Source: Terfezia claveryi (Eukaryota > Ascomycota > Pezizomycetes > Pezizales > Pezizaceae). Taken from it: DNA of 64,000 bases. Positions 47,441 through 60,400 of this stretch are shown piece by piece (position 1 is the stretch's first letter; every line of letters begins with the position of its first letter). The translations under genes were made by a program, and so were the position numbers. The stretch spans positions 1 to 64,000 of the forward strand of contig WHUX01000195.1 of the NCBI GenBank assembly GCA_015179025.1. Direction: 5' to 3'. A model generated the notes under the pieces. It did no database searches, was not told the origin of the DNA, and was given only the letters and a program-made list of their open reading frames with translations.

Positions 47441-50400
47441 CTAAAAGAATTTCGACTTCACACCCCCCCACAACGCTTTTTTCTTCTGTTCCTTCACCAA
47501 CCTCGCCACCTCATCACTAAAACCCTTACTCGTCTGCCCCAAGCGATCCATATTTTCCCCCATCATCCCCAAATGCTTCGTCCTCTCATTGAAACCCTGC
47601 TGCAACCCCGCCCAAATCCCCTGGGGCTTCCCCGGCACCGCATCCGTACTCCCTCCCGCGGCCGCAGCCCCTGCCGCCTGCGCCTCCATCATCTGCGACT
47701 GCCTCGCCTGTGCCCTCTCTTCCGCTACCATCGCCCTTTCAGCCTCAACTTGCGATTTCGATGGCGGCCGATCCGGCCCCCCAATGAGCAAGTCTAAGTC
47801 CGCAGTAGACAAATACTGCGTCCCCGCCAGCCACGAAATCGTCGAGATCGTCGGTCTGGGCGGAGGTGGTGTCAGTGGGTTATACAGCTCATCCGCCGGA
47901 ACCCTCGTCGGATTCCTCGACGTTGCAGATCCAGATATTGTAGGCGTCGTTAAACCACCAATCGCTTGTCCCTTCCCAGCCCCAAACACTGTAAGCGTAG
48001 ACAAACAAGTCTGACTCGACAACGCCACAATATCCCCCGTTGGAAGCAATTGCGCCTCAGAAATATGCGCAAGATCAATCCCACCCTGCCCCGAGGCCTT
48101 AAGCTCCGTAACGTCCTTCAACGCAGGGATAGAGTAAACCTTGACAACCCCCGACAACATCAAACACATCAATGCAACACCATACGACTCGAGCTCTATC
48201 ACTCCCGCTTTCACGCACACATACCCTTGTTCTACCCAGGATTTTCCCACTCCCTTCCCGCTGGGTAGCTTATAAATCCTCGCTTCACTCTTTGTAACCA
48301 TCACGACTGCCCCGGGTACTTTAGCCCCATTCCTGAGCCCCAAGACTGCATATTGAGTCGCTAGTGCTAGCTGCCCTGTTTCTGTATTAAGCGGGATTAT
48401 CCCCACCACGGGCTCATCCAAGCTTGCAGAGGTAACTCCGCAAAACTCGACTTTATACCCTTTCCCGCTTTCGGCCGGGAGGATTTTGAATGTGCCAACC
48501 CGGCCAAGGGAGGTTCCTACCAGGAGGGTAATGGAAGAGTACTCATCTCCGTCGAGCGTTAGTACGGAGAAGGCGAGGTTCGTAGCGAATTCAACTGGGG
48601 GTAGGGTGGTAGGTGGCTCGTGGGAAAGGGATTTGCGGATATCGCGCCGTTTGTGCTCTTTTGCAAGGGTGAGATTCGCATCGTATATGATTGCAGGTCC
48701 CTAATCAGGGTCAATTTAGCACGTTGATCTTATCACAAAGTATGAAGACTGAGGCTAGGGTGTGTTACCCTGAGATCGATGATCCTGAGTTGGCCATCAG
48801 CGTGACCAACAGCAACAAACCCCACGTCACTGCACTCTACCACCTTAACCTCACTTGTATTATCCTTAAGCATAAACAGTGGCAACATCCCCTCCCTAAT
48901 CCTCGGGTGCGACCTGCTCCTAATATCTACAATCGGCTCCTCCTCTTTCCCTGTTCCATCCCCCTTCTCTTCCATGCTCAAACCCACAGGGGGCAGTGCT
49001 GATGCCTTCCTCCAGTTAAGCATCACCATCTCTCCGGACTCCATCCCTACCGCCATTTCCCCAGTCATCCCCGACATCTTCAATGCCTTCACCGTCAGTC
49101 CCTCTGCCCTTTGTAATACCCCAACCATATCCACCTCAATCACGTCCGCATTCTCCAACTCATCCGCATGGCTCGCATCCCATATCCTTATCGCTCCATC
49201 ACGATGTGCAGTCTGCACCACCGTTCTGATCTCATACCTCTTGTTAGGCTTGCACAGCGGCGACCCACCCTCCAAGAACACCGGGGGCTTGACCCTCTTC
49301 TCCTCCATTCCAAGCCACTTCTGTCTGTTAAACATCGTAACATTGAACAAGTTCATCTGCGGGTGCACTAAGCACAAGGACACCGGCAGCAAATACGTCG
49401 GACTGAGCGGCTGACCGTCTGGGAAATTCAGTAACGCCAGCTCTCCACTCTCCAAAATGGCCAAAACCGCCACGGGATCGTTCGCCCCAGCATAATGTGG
49501 GGACGTCTTTGGGATAAGACAGAAATCCACCACACCCGCGTTCGTCGGTGTAGGGAGTATCCTCTGCCTCTTTGGACTCGCGAAATGCTCACTTAGCACC
49601 TCCCAACTACTCGTCAAATACGGTGGTGTATTTCCCAACTCCAATAGCGTCAGCCCCTTTGCGTGCATCCCCATAGAATTTCCCCCCGCAATCACAAGAC
49701 TTGTGTTCTCCGGATTCTCGCCCGAGCACCATGCCACTCTGAATATCGGCTCCCGAACATCAAACACCCCACGCGGGTCAGCATCTACCCCCAGTGGCGC
49801 TCCTGGTATATGGACATGCGAATCCTGTATTGTCCTAGTCTGCACAATCCTTCCATCCTTCGTATCCCAGAAAACCATACAAGAATCCTCATGTGTAGTC
49901 AAGATAAACGTTCCCGTAGGATGCCACACCGCATGACTTAGTTTCGGTTTCCTAGTGACTTGAATGAGAGCAGGATCTGTGTCCGCCCCTGGAGCACCTG
50001 GGGGTAACTCAAACTGTAAGAAGAGGGTTGGTTCATTCTTCTTTATCGAGAATACCACCGCTCCTTCTAGATACCCCACTAACAAAGTTCCAATATCCCG
50101 TGGATGGATCGCCAGCGAAACAACAGGACTTAGAATAGCTTTTGTGCTTCTCTCCTTCCACAGATTCGGGATTTGGAAAGGGGACAAGATCAGCCGGTCT
50201 AAATCATATGCAATGACCTCCCCATTCTGCAGTCCCAGGAATACCCAATCTAACCCCGTCTCTGCGACTATAGCATTGACTCCACCCGGAGGAGAATATG
50301 TCATTTCGATTGTCCTCGACTCGAGGGAAATAATGGTGAGATCATGTTTAGAATCTAGCACTACGAGCTTCTTGTCGCAAAACTTGATGTACTTAACGGA

Positions 50401-50708
50401 TGCTTTGCGCTGGAGCTGGAAAGTCACTTGGATACGCTTCTGCCCAAAGATATGGATCTCTCCGGGGAGGCCGTCTTGCGAAACGTAGGTGCCAACGGCG
50501 AGGAGGGATTGTACGGGGTCGAATACGACGGTGGAGATTTGAGAGGCGACGCCGCAGGTGGAGACCTAGAATGGGTGGACTTCAACAATGGAAGACGGAT
50601 AGAGAGGTTTTGGGTACGCACGACTTCAGCAAGGAACATATCCGGATTAGATAGAGAACGAGACAGGTCATTTTGGATACCCGTCTGTTTTGCCCGGAGA
50701 AAGTCCAT
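47441..50708 (-). CDS. SRO7: SRO7/Lgl/tomosyn family exocytosis regulator
   Basis: Sro7-type proteins are Rab (Sec4) effectors that bind the t-SNARE Sec9 and the exocyst and promote vesicle tethering at the plasma membrane. Exons (minus) are 50708-50622, 50565-48769 and 48700-47441, with 56- and 68-nt introns, giving 1,047 residues (yeast Sro7 1,033). The N-terminal propeller starts ASQISTVVFDPVQSLLAVGT, with EIHIFGQKRIQVTF next. WD-like strands follow, for example LSHAVWHPTGTFILTTHEDSCMVFWD and RDGAIRIWDASHADEL. The second propeller ends at LSTLTVFG. The C-terminus has an R-SNARE-like tail (MGENMDRLGQTSKGFSDEVARLVKEQKKK), the family's autoinhibitory segment. A long Ala/Gln-rich linker lies before the tail. 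Confidence 0.93.
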
Positions 50709-51586
50709 CTTTGATTCTCACTCCTCTCAGGATGCCGTGCCGCGCTCCAGACGCTGGAGCAACGACCGTATCACAGGTAATGTCTGTTTCGTAGTCCCGT
50801 TTGTTAGTCCGTCTGTATAATTATCGATCGTGCTCACAACAGTCTCAAGAAGTATAACGGAGTTGTTTGATATTTGCAAGAGCTGATATCCTGCGTACGT
50901 CAGTAGGCTACCTTATTCCTTGGAATTGCGGTTGTTTGTCAGCTTGAGCTATAGGTAGTTGGTATAGTTGGTAACACCGTTTCTACAACCAGAACTGCCG
51001 CCCTATTTTCACAAATGCCAGAAAATAGCTATATTGTAGCAATTTCTCCACGACTTACAGGTTATATAGAACCTAACTCATGACTTCATCTTATTTTCTC
51101 TAGGAGCACTCGCGCATAGCTTGCAATAGATGATATTTAACAATAAGGCACCAAATCTCACAAACTGTATGGGGCTTGGCAATTTTTTGTATGAGTAGAA
51201 CAGTATGCAGTAAGAGCCAGTGGCTGGATTGATTCACTCGAGACCTTATCCCCAAATCGCATTGTTTTTTCTTAACCAAACATCCAAGTGCCTCATGTTC
51301 TTCTAAAGCGTAAGACATTTATGAATGTAGAAAAAAAAAAAAAAAAAACCTGAAAAGTCATCACTTCATCAACCTAAGCAACCACACCCGCCAAACCTGA
51401 CGAGTCTCCAGGTCCAATTGCGCGAGACAAAGACCCCGTATTCTACGGAAAAAATTAGAAAAAAAAAAAAAAAGGTATCCAAACCACCCGGACTCATTAA
51501 AACCCACAGGGAATGTACCGCCATTACACAGACCCTGCAAGAAAAGAAGTGTCCCTCGTCTCAACGCCACATTCTGAGGTAAATTC
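50709..51586. other. Intergenic between SRO7 and ASF1
   Basis: SRO7 5' flank next to the 3' flank of ASF1. It contains an A18 run (51331-51348) and a second A-run near 51456-51471. Frames here are shadows; a 164-codon frame at 51361-51855 is antisense-phase to the ASF1 acidic tail. Confidence 0.5.
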
Positions 51587-52622
51587 CTACTCCACGGTGA
51601 CATAACCCCCAGCAGTACCACTTGGTCCAGATACCGCCGTAGCTTCGTCGTGAAGTTGGTCCTCGGCAGACACATCCATTGCTTCGTCTTCTTCATCGTC
51701 ATCCTCATCATCGGAGCCCGCAGACTCAGCCTCCAAGTCCTCGGATCCGTCGTTTGAAATTTCATCGTCGTCTTTGACGAGTTCTTCAGCCCCATCCATT
51801 TCAACGTCCTCGTCCATGGCGTCTGGTTCAACTTCGCCTTCGCCCTCAGCGGCAAGTTCGTCAGCAGCGTATTGGTCTTCGTCGTCGGGAACCAAGTCAG
51901 CTTCTGGCTGATCTGGAGGGAACTCTGGAGGCTCAGAATCTTCAGTATCCCTAGATAGTAATCGAGTTAGCTCGAGACATTCCAGAGAGGTGCACGCCAA
52001 GGCATGTCAGGGGTGGTTCAAGGATGCCCCCTTACCATTTGATTGCAAAACGTGTCACACGTGGCTTCTCCGCCAAAACGTTCCTCACTATCCTTTCAAC
52101 TGCGGGCTTGTTGGGTGGTTCCTTGTTCATGTCCTCTGAGTCGTATTCATTGTTTGTATAGTACCCGACACGCACGAACTCTCGACCATCGTAGGCAGCT
52201 GTTAGAAGCAACACTGTCACACCGAGAATCTCCGAAGAAGGTATCCTGCTGAGATTAGGGGGATCGGCTTCGAAAATGAACTTGTTGACACCAACAGGGA
52301 TCGGTCCGACAAAAAGCGAGTCAAGTTCCTGGTCGTGCTCGGACCTTCAAGTCAATGTAATGTGTTCGTTAGTTGGAAAGTGGGGCTGCTGAAGGGAGTG
52401 GCACGGCACTCACGAGGTAGCAGATCCAACGTAAGTGAGCTTAAATTCAAGATCTGTGATTATTTCTGTTAGGGATGCTCCTGCAAATTTGGACAGATAC
52501 ACGCAGTTCTCACCTTTGCTCAATTGCTCAAGACACTCGAAAGTGATCTCGAATTGGTACTTGTCCATGAAATTAGCAGGGTTGTTCAGGACATTGACGT
52601 TCAGTAACGAGATGATCGACAT
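51587..52622 (-). CDS. ASF1: Histone H3-H4 chaperone ASF1
   Basis: ASF1 binds the H3-H4 dimer and hands it to CAF-1 and HIR during replication and transcription; it is nuclear. Exons (minus) are 52622-52514, 52453-52414, 52344-52036 and 51950-51587, giving 273 residues. The Ig-like core (about residues 1-155) is textbook: [66 protein letters not shown] and [38 protein letters not shown] and RFAIKW follow. The C-terminal 115 residues are an acidic Asp/Glu-rich tail, as in fungal ASF1. The first intron (52513-52454, 60 nt) is in frame and lacks a stop, so unspliced RNA would still be open with 20 extra residues. Confidence 0.97.
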
Positions 52623-53097
52623 GGCTGCTGATCTAGCTGCAGAGAACTGTCGAGATAGAGATGAGAGCTGTGAGGTTGCTCCGGAGTTGAGTTGTTTGAG
52701 AGCGACCTGGAGTAAAAGTAGGGGTTGCTGTGTTTTGTTGGTGGCAAAAAGAGGGACTCGAAGACATTTATTTATGTGGGTTCACCCTAGGCTGAGTCTT
52801 GGGACAACCACAAAAGCCACCACCGCACGTGTCACCGCTAGTGCCAGCTGCTACACACATTGTTTACTGGCTTTAACACTTAGCGATCCAGATGTAACGG
52901 GAGTTAGAATTGTTTAACCAGTTAACTACCAGTACCTACAAGATTGGGGCATGACTTGACTATGTTTTATAAATAATGAAGTGCATAAACGCCACTTCGT
53001 TCTCTCTTTGTTGACCGATTGACCAGTTCCATTGTTAATCCTTTGTCTTGCGCTCGACACTACCACGATGTTAATAATTGGTTAACAATGGTTATAG

Positions 53098-53755
53098 GAG
53101 CAATATGCTTAAATACAGCCCTAACTCCAACTCTTTGACACGCAAACACAAAACCAGACCCAAGGCTTTCAAACCCAATCATCACGCTGATGACCCACCA
53201 GACCCTCATTATACACATATCATGCCCAGTCACTTCAGGCCTGGTTGGGCCACTCATTAGTTTGGTTAGTGATTAGTGTTGCCCGAAGTGAGGGGGCATG
53301 GTATGTGTATAAACAATAGTTTTAGAGCAATATGCTTAAATACAGCTCTAATTCCAACTCTTCTACATACAAACACAAAACCAGACCCAATGGCTTTCAA
53401 ACCCAATCATCATGCTGGTGACCCACCAGCAACCAGGCCTGAAGTGACTGGGCATGGTATGTGTATAATGAGGGTCTGGTGGGTCACCAGCATGACGATT
53501 GGGTTTGAAAGCCATTGGGTCTGGTTTTGTGTTTGTATGTAGAAGAGTTAGAATTAGAGCTGTATTTAAGCATATTGCTCCTATCACCAGGAAAACCAAG
53601 CTAAAGAGACCGGGCATGGTATGTGTATAATATGCCAACCAGACTAGTATTATGAGGGTCTGATGGGTCATCAGCGTGGTGATTGGGTTTGAAAGCCATT
53701 GGGTCTGGTTTTGTGTTTGTGTGTAAAAGAGTAGGAGTTAGAGCTGTATTTAAGC
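53098..53755. repeat. Nested inverted-repeat cluster (four units, two palindromic pairs)
   Basis: The inner arms 53325-53429 and 53476-53580 are 105 bp each and inverse to one another with two mismatches, separated by 46 bp. Related outer units flank them: one starts at 53098 in the left-arm orientation, the other ends at 53755 in the right-arm orientation. All begin with (GAGCAATAT)GCTTAAATACAGC and contain AAACACAAAACCAGACCCAA. The whole block can fold into a large cruciform or hairpin. Confidence 0.9.
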
Positions 53756-54141
53756 AGAGAGGTTGTACCAATTAGACTAACTAATGATCACCTCGTAGAG
53801 GGTCTAATCGGGACTAAAAATTTAGAACAATGAAAGAATAAGTAGTCACTAATAATAATTAACTTATTTGAATATAACTTCCAATCTTGTTGAATCTAGT
53901 TGAATGTTGTGACACATTTGTTGCAAACCTGGGCAATTATCCTTACAAGCATGCCGACTATAGAGGCCTTATACAATATCATGAAGCAATACAACTGAAT
54001 TATATGGATATGATTCCCCTCGTAGAGTCCAACCAGTAGGATGTCTCTAGAATCGCAAGTTTTCTTTATAGCGTCCCGAAATGCACTGGTTCATTCGCAT
54101 TATGTATTCCGAAAAGATGAAATTCGTATGAATGTCAGGAT

Positions 54142-54217
54142 TGGCTTAGTGGGAACATATAATCTTTAATACATGTAAACAACAGCCTAGGTTCGATTCC
54201 TTATGAGAAAAACTTTT
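54142..54217 (+). ncRNA. Pol III type-2 promoter with terminator (tRNA-derived element)
   Basis: TGGCTTAGTGG (54142-54152) matches the A-box consensus TRGYNNARNGG at every position and GGTTCGATTCC (54190-54200) matches the B box perfectly. A TTTT terminator follows at 54214. The 48-bp A-to-B spacing is tRNA-like. The flanking bases do not form a full acceptor or T stem, so this is more likely a tRNA-derived SINE or a tRNA relic than a working tRNA. Confidence 0.4.
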
Positions 54218-54291
54218 CAACTCCATAATAGCTGCTGAACGGGCTTATCAACTTTGACCTATATATATACATGAGTTCAAAATAACTCTCG

Positions 54292-54793
54292 ATCATAATC
54301 AGTGTTCAATCTGTTCAATACTGCTAACAGTGATTAGAGTATCTAGCATTTTGACATAGCTTAACGTAGTCATTACTATTGAATAGTGTTGGAGAGTTCA
54401 GGGTAACTTTTGCAAAAAAATCATAATCAATGTTCAGAGTGTTCAATACTGCTAACCGCGATTAGGATTTTTAGCATTTCGACATAGATTAATGTAGTTA
54501 ATATCATTGAACAGTGCTGAGCGTTCAGTGTGATTCTCGAATCATAATCAGTATTCAAAATGTTCAATACTGCTAACCGTGATTAGAGTATTTAGCATTT
54601 TGACATAGCTTAACGTAGTCAATACCATTGAATAGTGTCGGAGAGTTCAGGGAAAATCAAAAAAAAATCATAATCAATGTTCAGAGTGTTCCATACTGCT
54701 AACCGCGATTAGGATTTTTAGCATTTCGACATAGCTTAACGTAGTCAATATCAATGAACTGTGCTAGATGTTCAGAGTAACTCTCGAAGCATG
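54292..54793. repeat. Four-unit tandem array with ABAB higher order
   Basis: Units start with ATCATAATCA at 54292, 54420, 54541 and 54667 (lengths about 128, 121, 126 and 125 bp). Units 1 and 3 share GTGATTAGAGTAT, TTTTGACATAG and GGAGAGTTCAGGG. Units 2 and 4 share CGCGATTAGGATTTTTAGC and TTTCGACATAG. The array therefore arose by doubling of a two-unit block of about 249 bp. A diverged fifth start (GCATGATCACTATTCAA) follows. Confidence 0.88.
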
Positions 54794-54935
54794 ATCACTA
54801 TTCAACTGGTTTAATAGTCCGGTTGGCACCTGGTTTGATAGTCTGGTTGGCTGGTTTGACGGTGATGAGCACAATAAATATGGCTACCGAGTACTGGTAT
54901 AGTTCATATGTCTAGCCGATCGAGTAGTGCTTAAT

Positions 54936-55014
54936 GTGAGCGTACAATATACTATCGGTGTCTAGGCAAACCTGGCACCCAGTGATCACGTTTTGTCCTA
55001 GCGGTTATACTCTC
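54936..55014 (+). repeat. 79-bp dispersed repeat, copy 1
   Basis: It is inverse to 63364-63442 with only three mismatches in 79 bp. The shared core includes CTAGGCAAACCTGGCACCCA and GTGATCACGTTT. It is non-coding. Confidence 0.9.
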
Positions 55015-57481
55015 AAACACTTAACACACATATTCATTTAGAGTTCCCAAAACCAACTTAATCTAGCTATGGTTTATGTCTTAGCCGATTCACAGAGTTC
55101 AGTCTGTTGAATCTCATAAACGGACTCAATAAGTTGATTTTGTGATAGTATGGGCGGACGGGTATGCGGTGGACGGGTTTCGGTATGTTTAATCGAAGTC
55201 AGGTGATTACCTGGGTATCCAATACCTCACAATAGAGGCTTACCTACTTGTTGAACTGTAAATTGAAGTAAGGTGTGATAGCCAGGGGATCCCCGTTAGT
55301 CTGGTTGGCACTAGGCTGGGGCATTGCCCAATCATACATAGTCTGGTTGCACTACACCTCCACAGAGGGCCCAATACGGTAGAGGGTAGCCTGGTTGGGT
55401 AGATGTGGGTTGACGCGCGTGGCAGGCTAAGTTTCACGGCCAAAAGAGCAGCATGTAGTCCGAGCGCAAGTTATATGGGACTATTTGATGCTGCTTTATC
55501 TAGGTTCCTACCCATAGTATACCTAAACACGTGATCATGAGCCTAAGTTGAAGATCTTCTGGGCCTTATATATGGAATCCTGAGAGTATCTACCATATTC
55601 ACAGGGCTAGAACGGACTGGGAATGATCATGAACGGGCAACATTTGTACGGGTGCACGTATTAGTTTCAGTTTGCTTCTAGAGGTGATGTATGTTCACGA
55701 TATTTTGTTCACGATATTTTGTTCATACTTGGCCTCCTGGTGATCAAGATTACATCTCTATCCTTTTGTCTTAAACCCAGGAGCAATATGTGGAGTTGAG
55801 ATTTTGGACAGATCCCCGCCCCGTTTTCCGACGCCATAATCATGACAATCCCCAAGCCTCTTGTTGGATTTGTGACACAGGTTCTAACAGGAGCCGGTGA
55901 CGGTCAAGCTATAATAAACGTAAAGAAAATCACAAACGCCAACAAATGAAAATAGATAACTAGGGTAGAAGACTTCCTGAGGCTATTATTAAGGAACCCA
56001 CATTCAATTAGTCTAGATTTTTTTCGAGTACTGCGCCAATTATACAAACCCAATTGGCACTGGGACATTTCCAGCTAAAATGTCCATACTTCAAAGAAAA
56101 AATAACCTGTAGCCTGCTGTTGGTTTGAATGGTGCAGGAATCCCAGAGATTCTACTCTGTCATGCCAGGGAACCACCACGTCTTCATGCCCCTCGTATTC
56201 ACTCACTCAACTCCTGTACAGTAGCTTGGACGCCAACGTGAACATCTGGTTGAGGACGTTTGATGCAGCCATAGATATTCAATTATGGTGCAATAATAGC
56301 CGCAGGTTTGTTCTTTTAGTCTCCCTTGCACGTGCTCCACGAATAAATCCTCATTCACACCTACAGTTTTCACGTTTCCGTCTGCATTGTCCTACACCGA
56401 GGCGGTGCATTGTTCCGGAGAGCCTGGTAGCAGAGAGATGAGTGGGCATAATCCGGGATCACTCTCCGTGCAGTATCCGTGGGGTTTCACTCTCGGTTGA
56501 CTGATACCAGTACCTATTCGTGCTAGGTACGGGACGAATTGACATTGGATTCAGGATGGTCGTAGAGGTGAGCCGAAAGGCACACAGTCAGATCAGTTCG
56601 TCCCAAGCCGGGAAGGCTACTGGAATTGGCCGCCAGAGCAGGCATCTCCCATGTCAGCATGGCCGAATGCATAGGCAGAGTCAGTAGGGGGTACTCACAT
56701 ACAGACGAGACAGCGCTAGGAATGCAGATGCAGATGAGGATGACCTGCCGGAGCCGATTCAAGCTCATCGTGGTTAATATTGAGGAATACGGCTCTGGAA
56801 TTAAGGTACATATGTACCACTGCGGGTGCACTGCAGAGTGAGCGTTAACACGAGAACCGTGGGTTTGTAGCCCCTGAAACGCTGGAACTGGCATCTTGTA
56901 CGGTAGGTATGCTAGGTCGTATTCGGACGGCTGTTCGCGCACCCCCCCGCCCCCAGCCAGAAGTGCTGTAAGAGGAGCAATCCGATTTGCTTCGTTTCTC
57001 CATCGTCCTTCTGGTCTCAGGGACAGGAGCGAAAGTCCCTCATCGAGTGTGCCTGGTGTGAGTGTGTTGCTGGTTACCAGTCCGTCAATCAAAGGCATCG
57101 CACCGGACATCTTCCCCTAACCGTTCTGCTTCCTCTATCTTGTGTGCGATTCACTCCTTAAAGCCTACCCAGCCAGGGTACAAGGTGGAGCACCAATACC
57201 TACTCTCCCTCCGCCTAGATATTCCATGCCAGGCGTAGGCTATTGGCACTGCTGTCTTCAGTCGTTCCCTATCGATTCCATACTAACTACTTATACAATA
57301 CTTACTTAATTCATTAATCAGTTTTGGATACTCTTATGACCTGTTCATGATCTAACGTCTCTACAGTAATCCAGCCCTCGCATTCTGTTGGTTTCTGAGC
57401 ACTCGGCAGCTGGCTTTGTTCTCGATATACACCATCTGGTCCTGCGGAAGGGCCGAATTACACATACAGGAGGAAAAAAAT

Positions 57482-60400
57482 ATGCACCATTCCGATTCTG
57501 CATCAACGCATTCGAAACACAGGCAGCTGGACAACGATGACAGGACTACGCCCCCAAGGTCAACATCCACAAGGCCTCCCTTACCTTCATCTTTCTCGAT
57601 GCCACTGTCACTATACTCCGAAGAGTCCTCCTCAGCGATGGCGGGAAGCAGCAAGGTTGTCAGGCGCATGACAAGGACAAGATCTTCTCCAACTCCCCTT
57701 GCGCATGATGTCAGCGAGGAGGACGAGGATAGACGTGACTCTCATGATTTATCAATCTCTCCTAGGGCGTTCGGGCGCGAGTCTCTAGTGGATAATCTAC
57801 TGCTGTCCTTCGACAAGTTTGGAAATGGGGATCTGGGTTTCGACAGCGCTTTCTTCAGCCCCACGAATGAATTGGAGGACGACGACGACGCCGACGACGA
57901 TGCTGCCACCACCTCATCCCATCAAACAGGGTATAGCACTCGCGGGCGGAGGTCGAACAGTAGCAGTAATTATCGTTCTCATCTGGGGAGGCTGCCAACT
58001 CATAGTTCCGGGGGGTCCCGTGCCTTTGGGTCTGTGGATTATGGCACGGTGCCAGCAGGATTTGGGCTCAATTATGGTCGTGAGACCTTTTCGCGGACTG
58101 GCACTTCTGCAAGCATATTGAGTGGCTTTGTTAACAGCGAATATGACCCAGCGCCAACCCCGACAGTACACAGTGGGCCGAGGGATCGACCTGTCACTCT
58201 TGAGTCAGCAAATAAAATCGACAGACGAGGTTCGGTAAAGTCTACCCGGAGCTCTAGAAAAGCCTTGGAGGAGAAGATGACTTTGCCTCCAATGCCCGCT
58301 TTTCACACTCCAGCACCCGCTCCAGCCACTCCAGTTAAGCAATCAAAAGCGCCCGGCTTTTTCAGGAGGGTTTTCGGTGGAGGGCTTAGTAGCTCATCTA
58401 GCAGTAGTAGTAAGAGCAAGGCTCATCAAAATCAGCAGGTCGAAGCAACAGAGCAACCGATAGTACAGCCACCGCAGCAACAAGATGGTCCATCAGAAAT
58501 TATACCGCCGGCTACAATCAACAAGAAGCCGTCGTTTTTCAGGCGCCGGAAGAAGTCTATATCCGAAGCGAGCCTCCAACCTCCTCTTCCGCTTCCTGTG
58601 CAAGCTGCTCGCGATGAACATCAATATGATCAATCAGAACCCTCGCCAATTTCCTCCCTGCGTGCGGTCATGAATCCCTATCTGCGAACGCCAGCGATAC
58701 CAGCTGCCTTGGATCTTGAATTCGAACCTGAACCATCATATATCCCGTATAACGCGACAATTCGCACAGTCCCGGCGACAGACCCAGGGTCTCCTCCTCA
58801 ACGACCTACGTACTTTGGGGAATCCAGGGCTCGTAGGGACAGTGAGACACATTTCGCATCCAGTTCATCACCGAGTTTAGTGAAAACGGCCCTATATTCG
58901 AAGGATTCGAAGTCAGGGAAAGCTCATTCCTCGGAACTGACGTTGGATATACCTACCACGACAAGGAAGAGTTTAAAAGAAGACCGTCCACAGACAAGTC
59001 CGAACTCGCCATTATCCTTGTCACTGCCTCCTACTGAAGATTTGATGTGGCTTCCTCCACTTCTTGCAATGAGAAAGAGTGTGGATAACATGGGGATGGA
59101 GAAAGAAAAAAAGAGAGAAATAGACGCTACCAGTACTGGAAAGCCCTTTATAATTGCCCAAGAAAAGCCAATTGCAACGGTTAAAGACATTGAATTACAA
59201 CACGCCCAATTAGAGCAAAAACGCCGCGAAAGCCGCGGTAGTGGACCATTGAATGTCGATGTAAATATGGGTGCATTTACTGAAACTAGCAGACTTGGAT
59301 CTTCGTGGCTTGCTACCCAAACACCTCTATCCACTGGGGCCTCAGCAGCTACTCCTACTGTCATGCTGCAAGTTGAAGTTGGTGGAGATGTCAATGATAC
59401 GGAGAGCGAGCCAGCGGACTTGAGCGAGCTGCTGGGGGTTGATGAGGCAACCGAAAACGAAAAATTGTTTGTGAAGAAAATATTCGATGGCGATGAAGAG
59501 TTTGTTACTAAGGCGCGTGCTGCTGCCTGGTTGGGTACATTGTAAGTCATCACGGCTCTATATTCCCGAGTTGATACTAATGAGTTACACAGGACACCCG
59601 CTGCCGAAAGGGCAAGAAGGGCATATATGGATATGTTTGACTTTTTCAATATGAACATACTCTCAGCGGTCAGAATGCTATGTGGAAAACTCGTCCTCAA
59701 GGGGGAAACACAACAGGTAGATCGTATTGTGGATGCTTTCTCAAAGAGGTGGTGCGAATGTAACCCAAACCATGGATTTAAGAGTGCAGGTAAGAATTTA
59801 CCGATCGGGGCTTGTGCATAGGTCGTTAAGCTTATAATCCATAGACGTTGTTCATACAATCTTGTACTCCCTGTTACTGCTCAACACAGATCTCCACATG
59901 GTGGATGTACCAAGCTCTCAAAAAATGACCCGGGGGCAATTCCTGAAAAATACGATGGCTAGCATTCGAAGGGGATTGGCCGACGCATCTGGAACAACAC
60001 TAGAGGCCCGGCCGGCTCATCATACTTTACCAAATCGCTCCTCCACCCTCCTCACATCGGGGGAGGCGTTACTGGTTACTGCTACTTCTTTGACGTTTCC
60101 ACTTGCGAAGGAGAAGACTGTGGAGCCGCGGACGTCACTTGACTTTGGGAGGTCCCATCGTAATTCGACCAAGCCTGGTTGTCTTGGTAATGTATCGCCT
60201 AGACTTCTGGATGATCCCTCACCAGATTATGATATGGATGGAGGGCTGGCATTGGTCAATGCTCCGATAGCTGGTGGCATCAGGATGTGGGAAACCCAGG
60301 TTGAAATTATACTCAAGGATTTCTATAGTTCGGTTAAAGCTACTGCATTACCACTCCATGGTGCATCAAAGGAGAAAGTGAATGAGACTCATGTTCATAG

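Larger units (their letters stand above)
52623..57481. other. Repeat cluster between ASF1 and SYT1
   Basis: Holds the nested inverted-repeat cluster (53098-53755), a Pol III-type promoter (54142-54217), the ABAB tandem array (54292-54793) and a 79-bp repeat (54936-55014). GTCTGGTTG/CAACCAGAC words are dense (53636, 54841, 55299, 55341). A 195-codon ATG frame on the minus strand (57110-56523) lies head-to-head with SYT1 but has no recognisable domain. Confidence 0.6.

Noticed and set aside
56523..57110. 195-codon ATG frame head-to-head with SYT1
   Set aside because: Open and ATG-started but no domain, signal peptide or intron pattern; it may be the SYT1 upstream region read in reverse. RNA-seq would decide.
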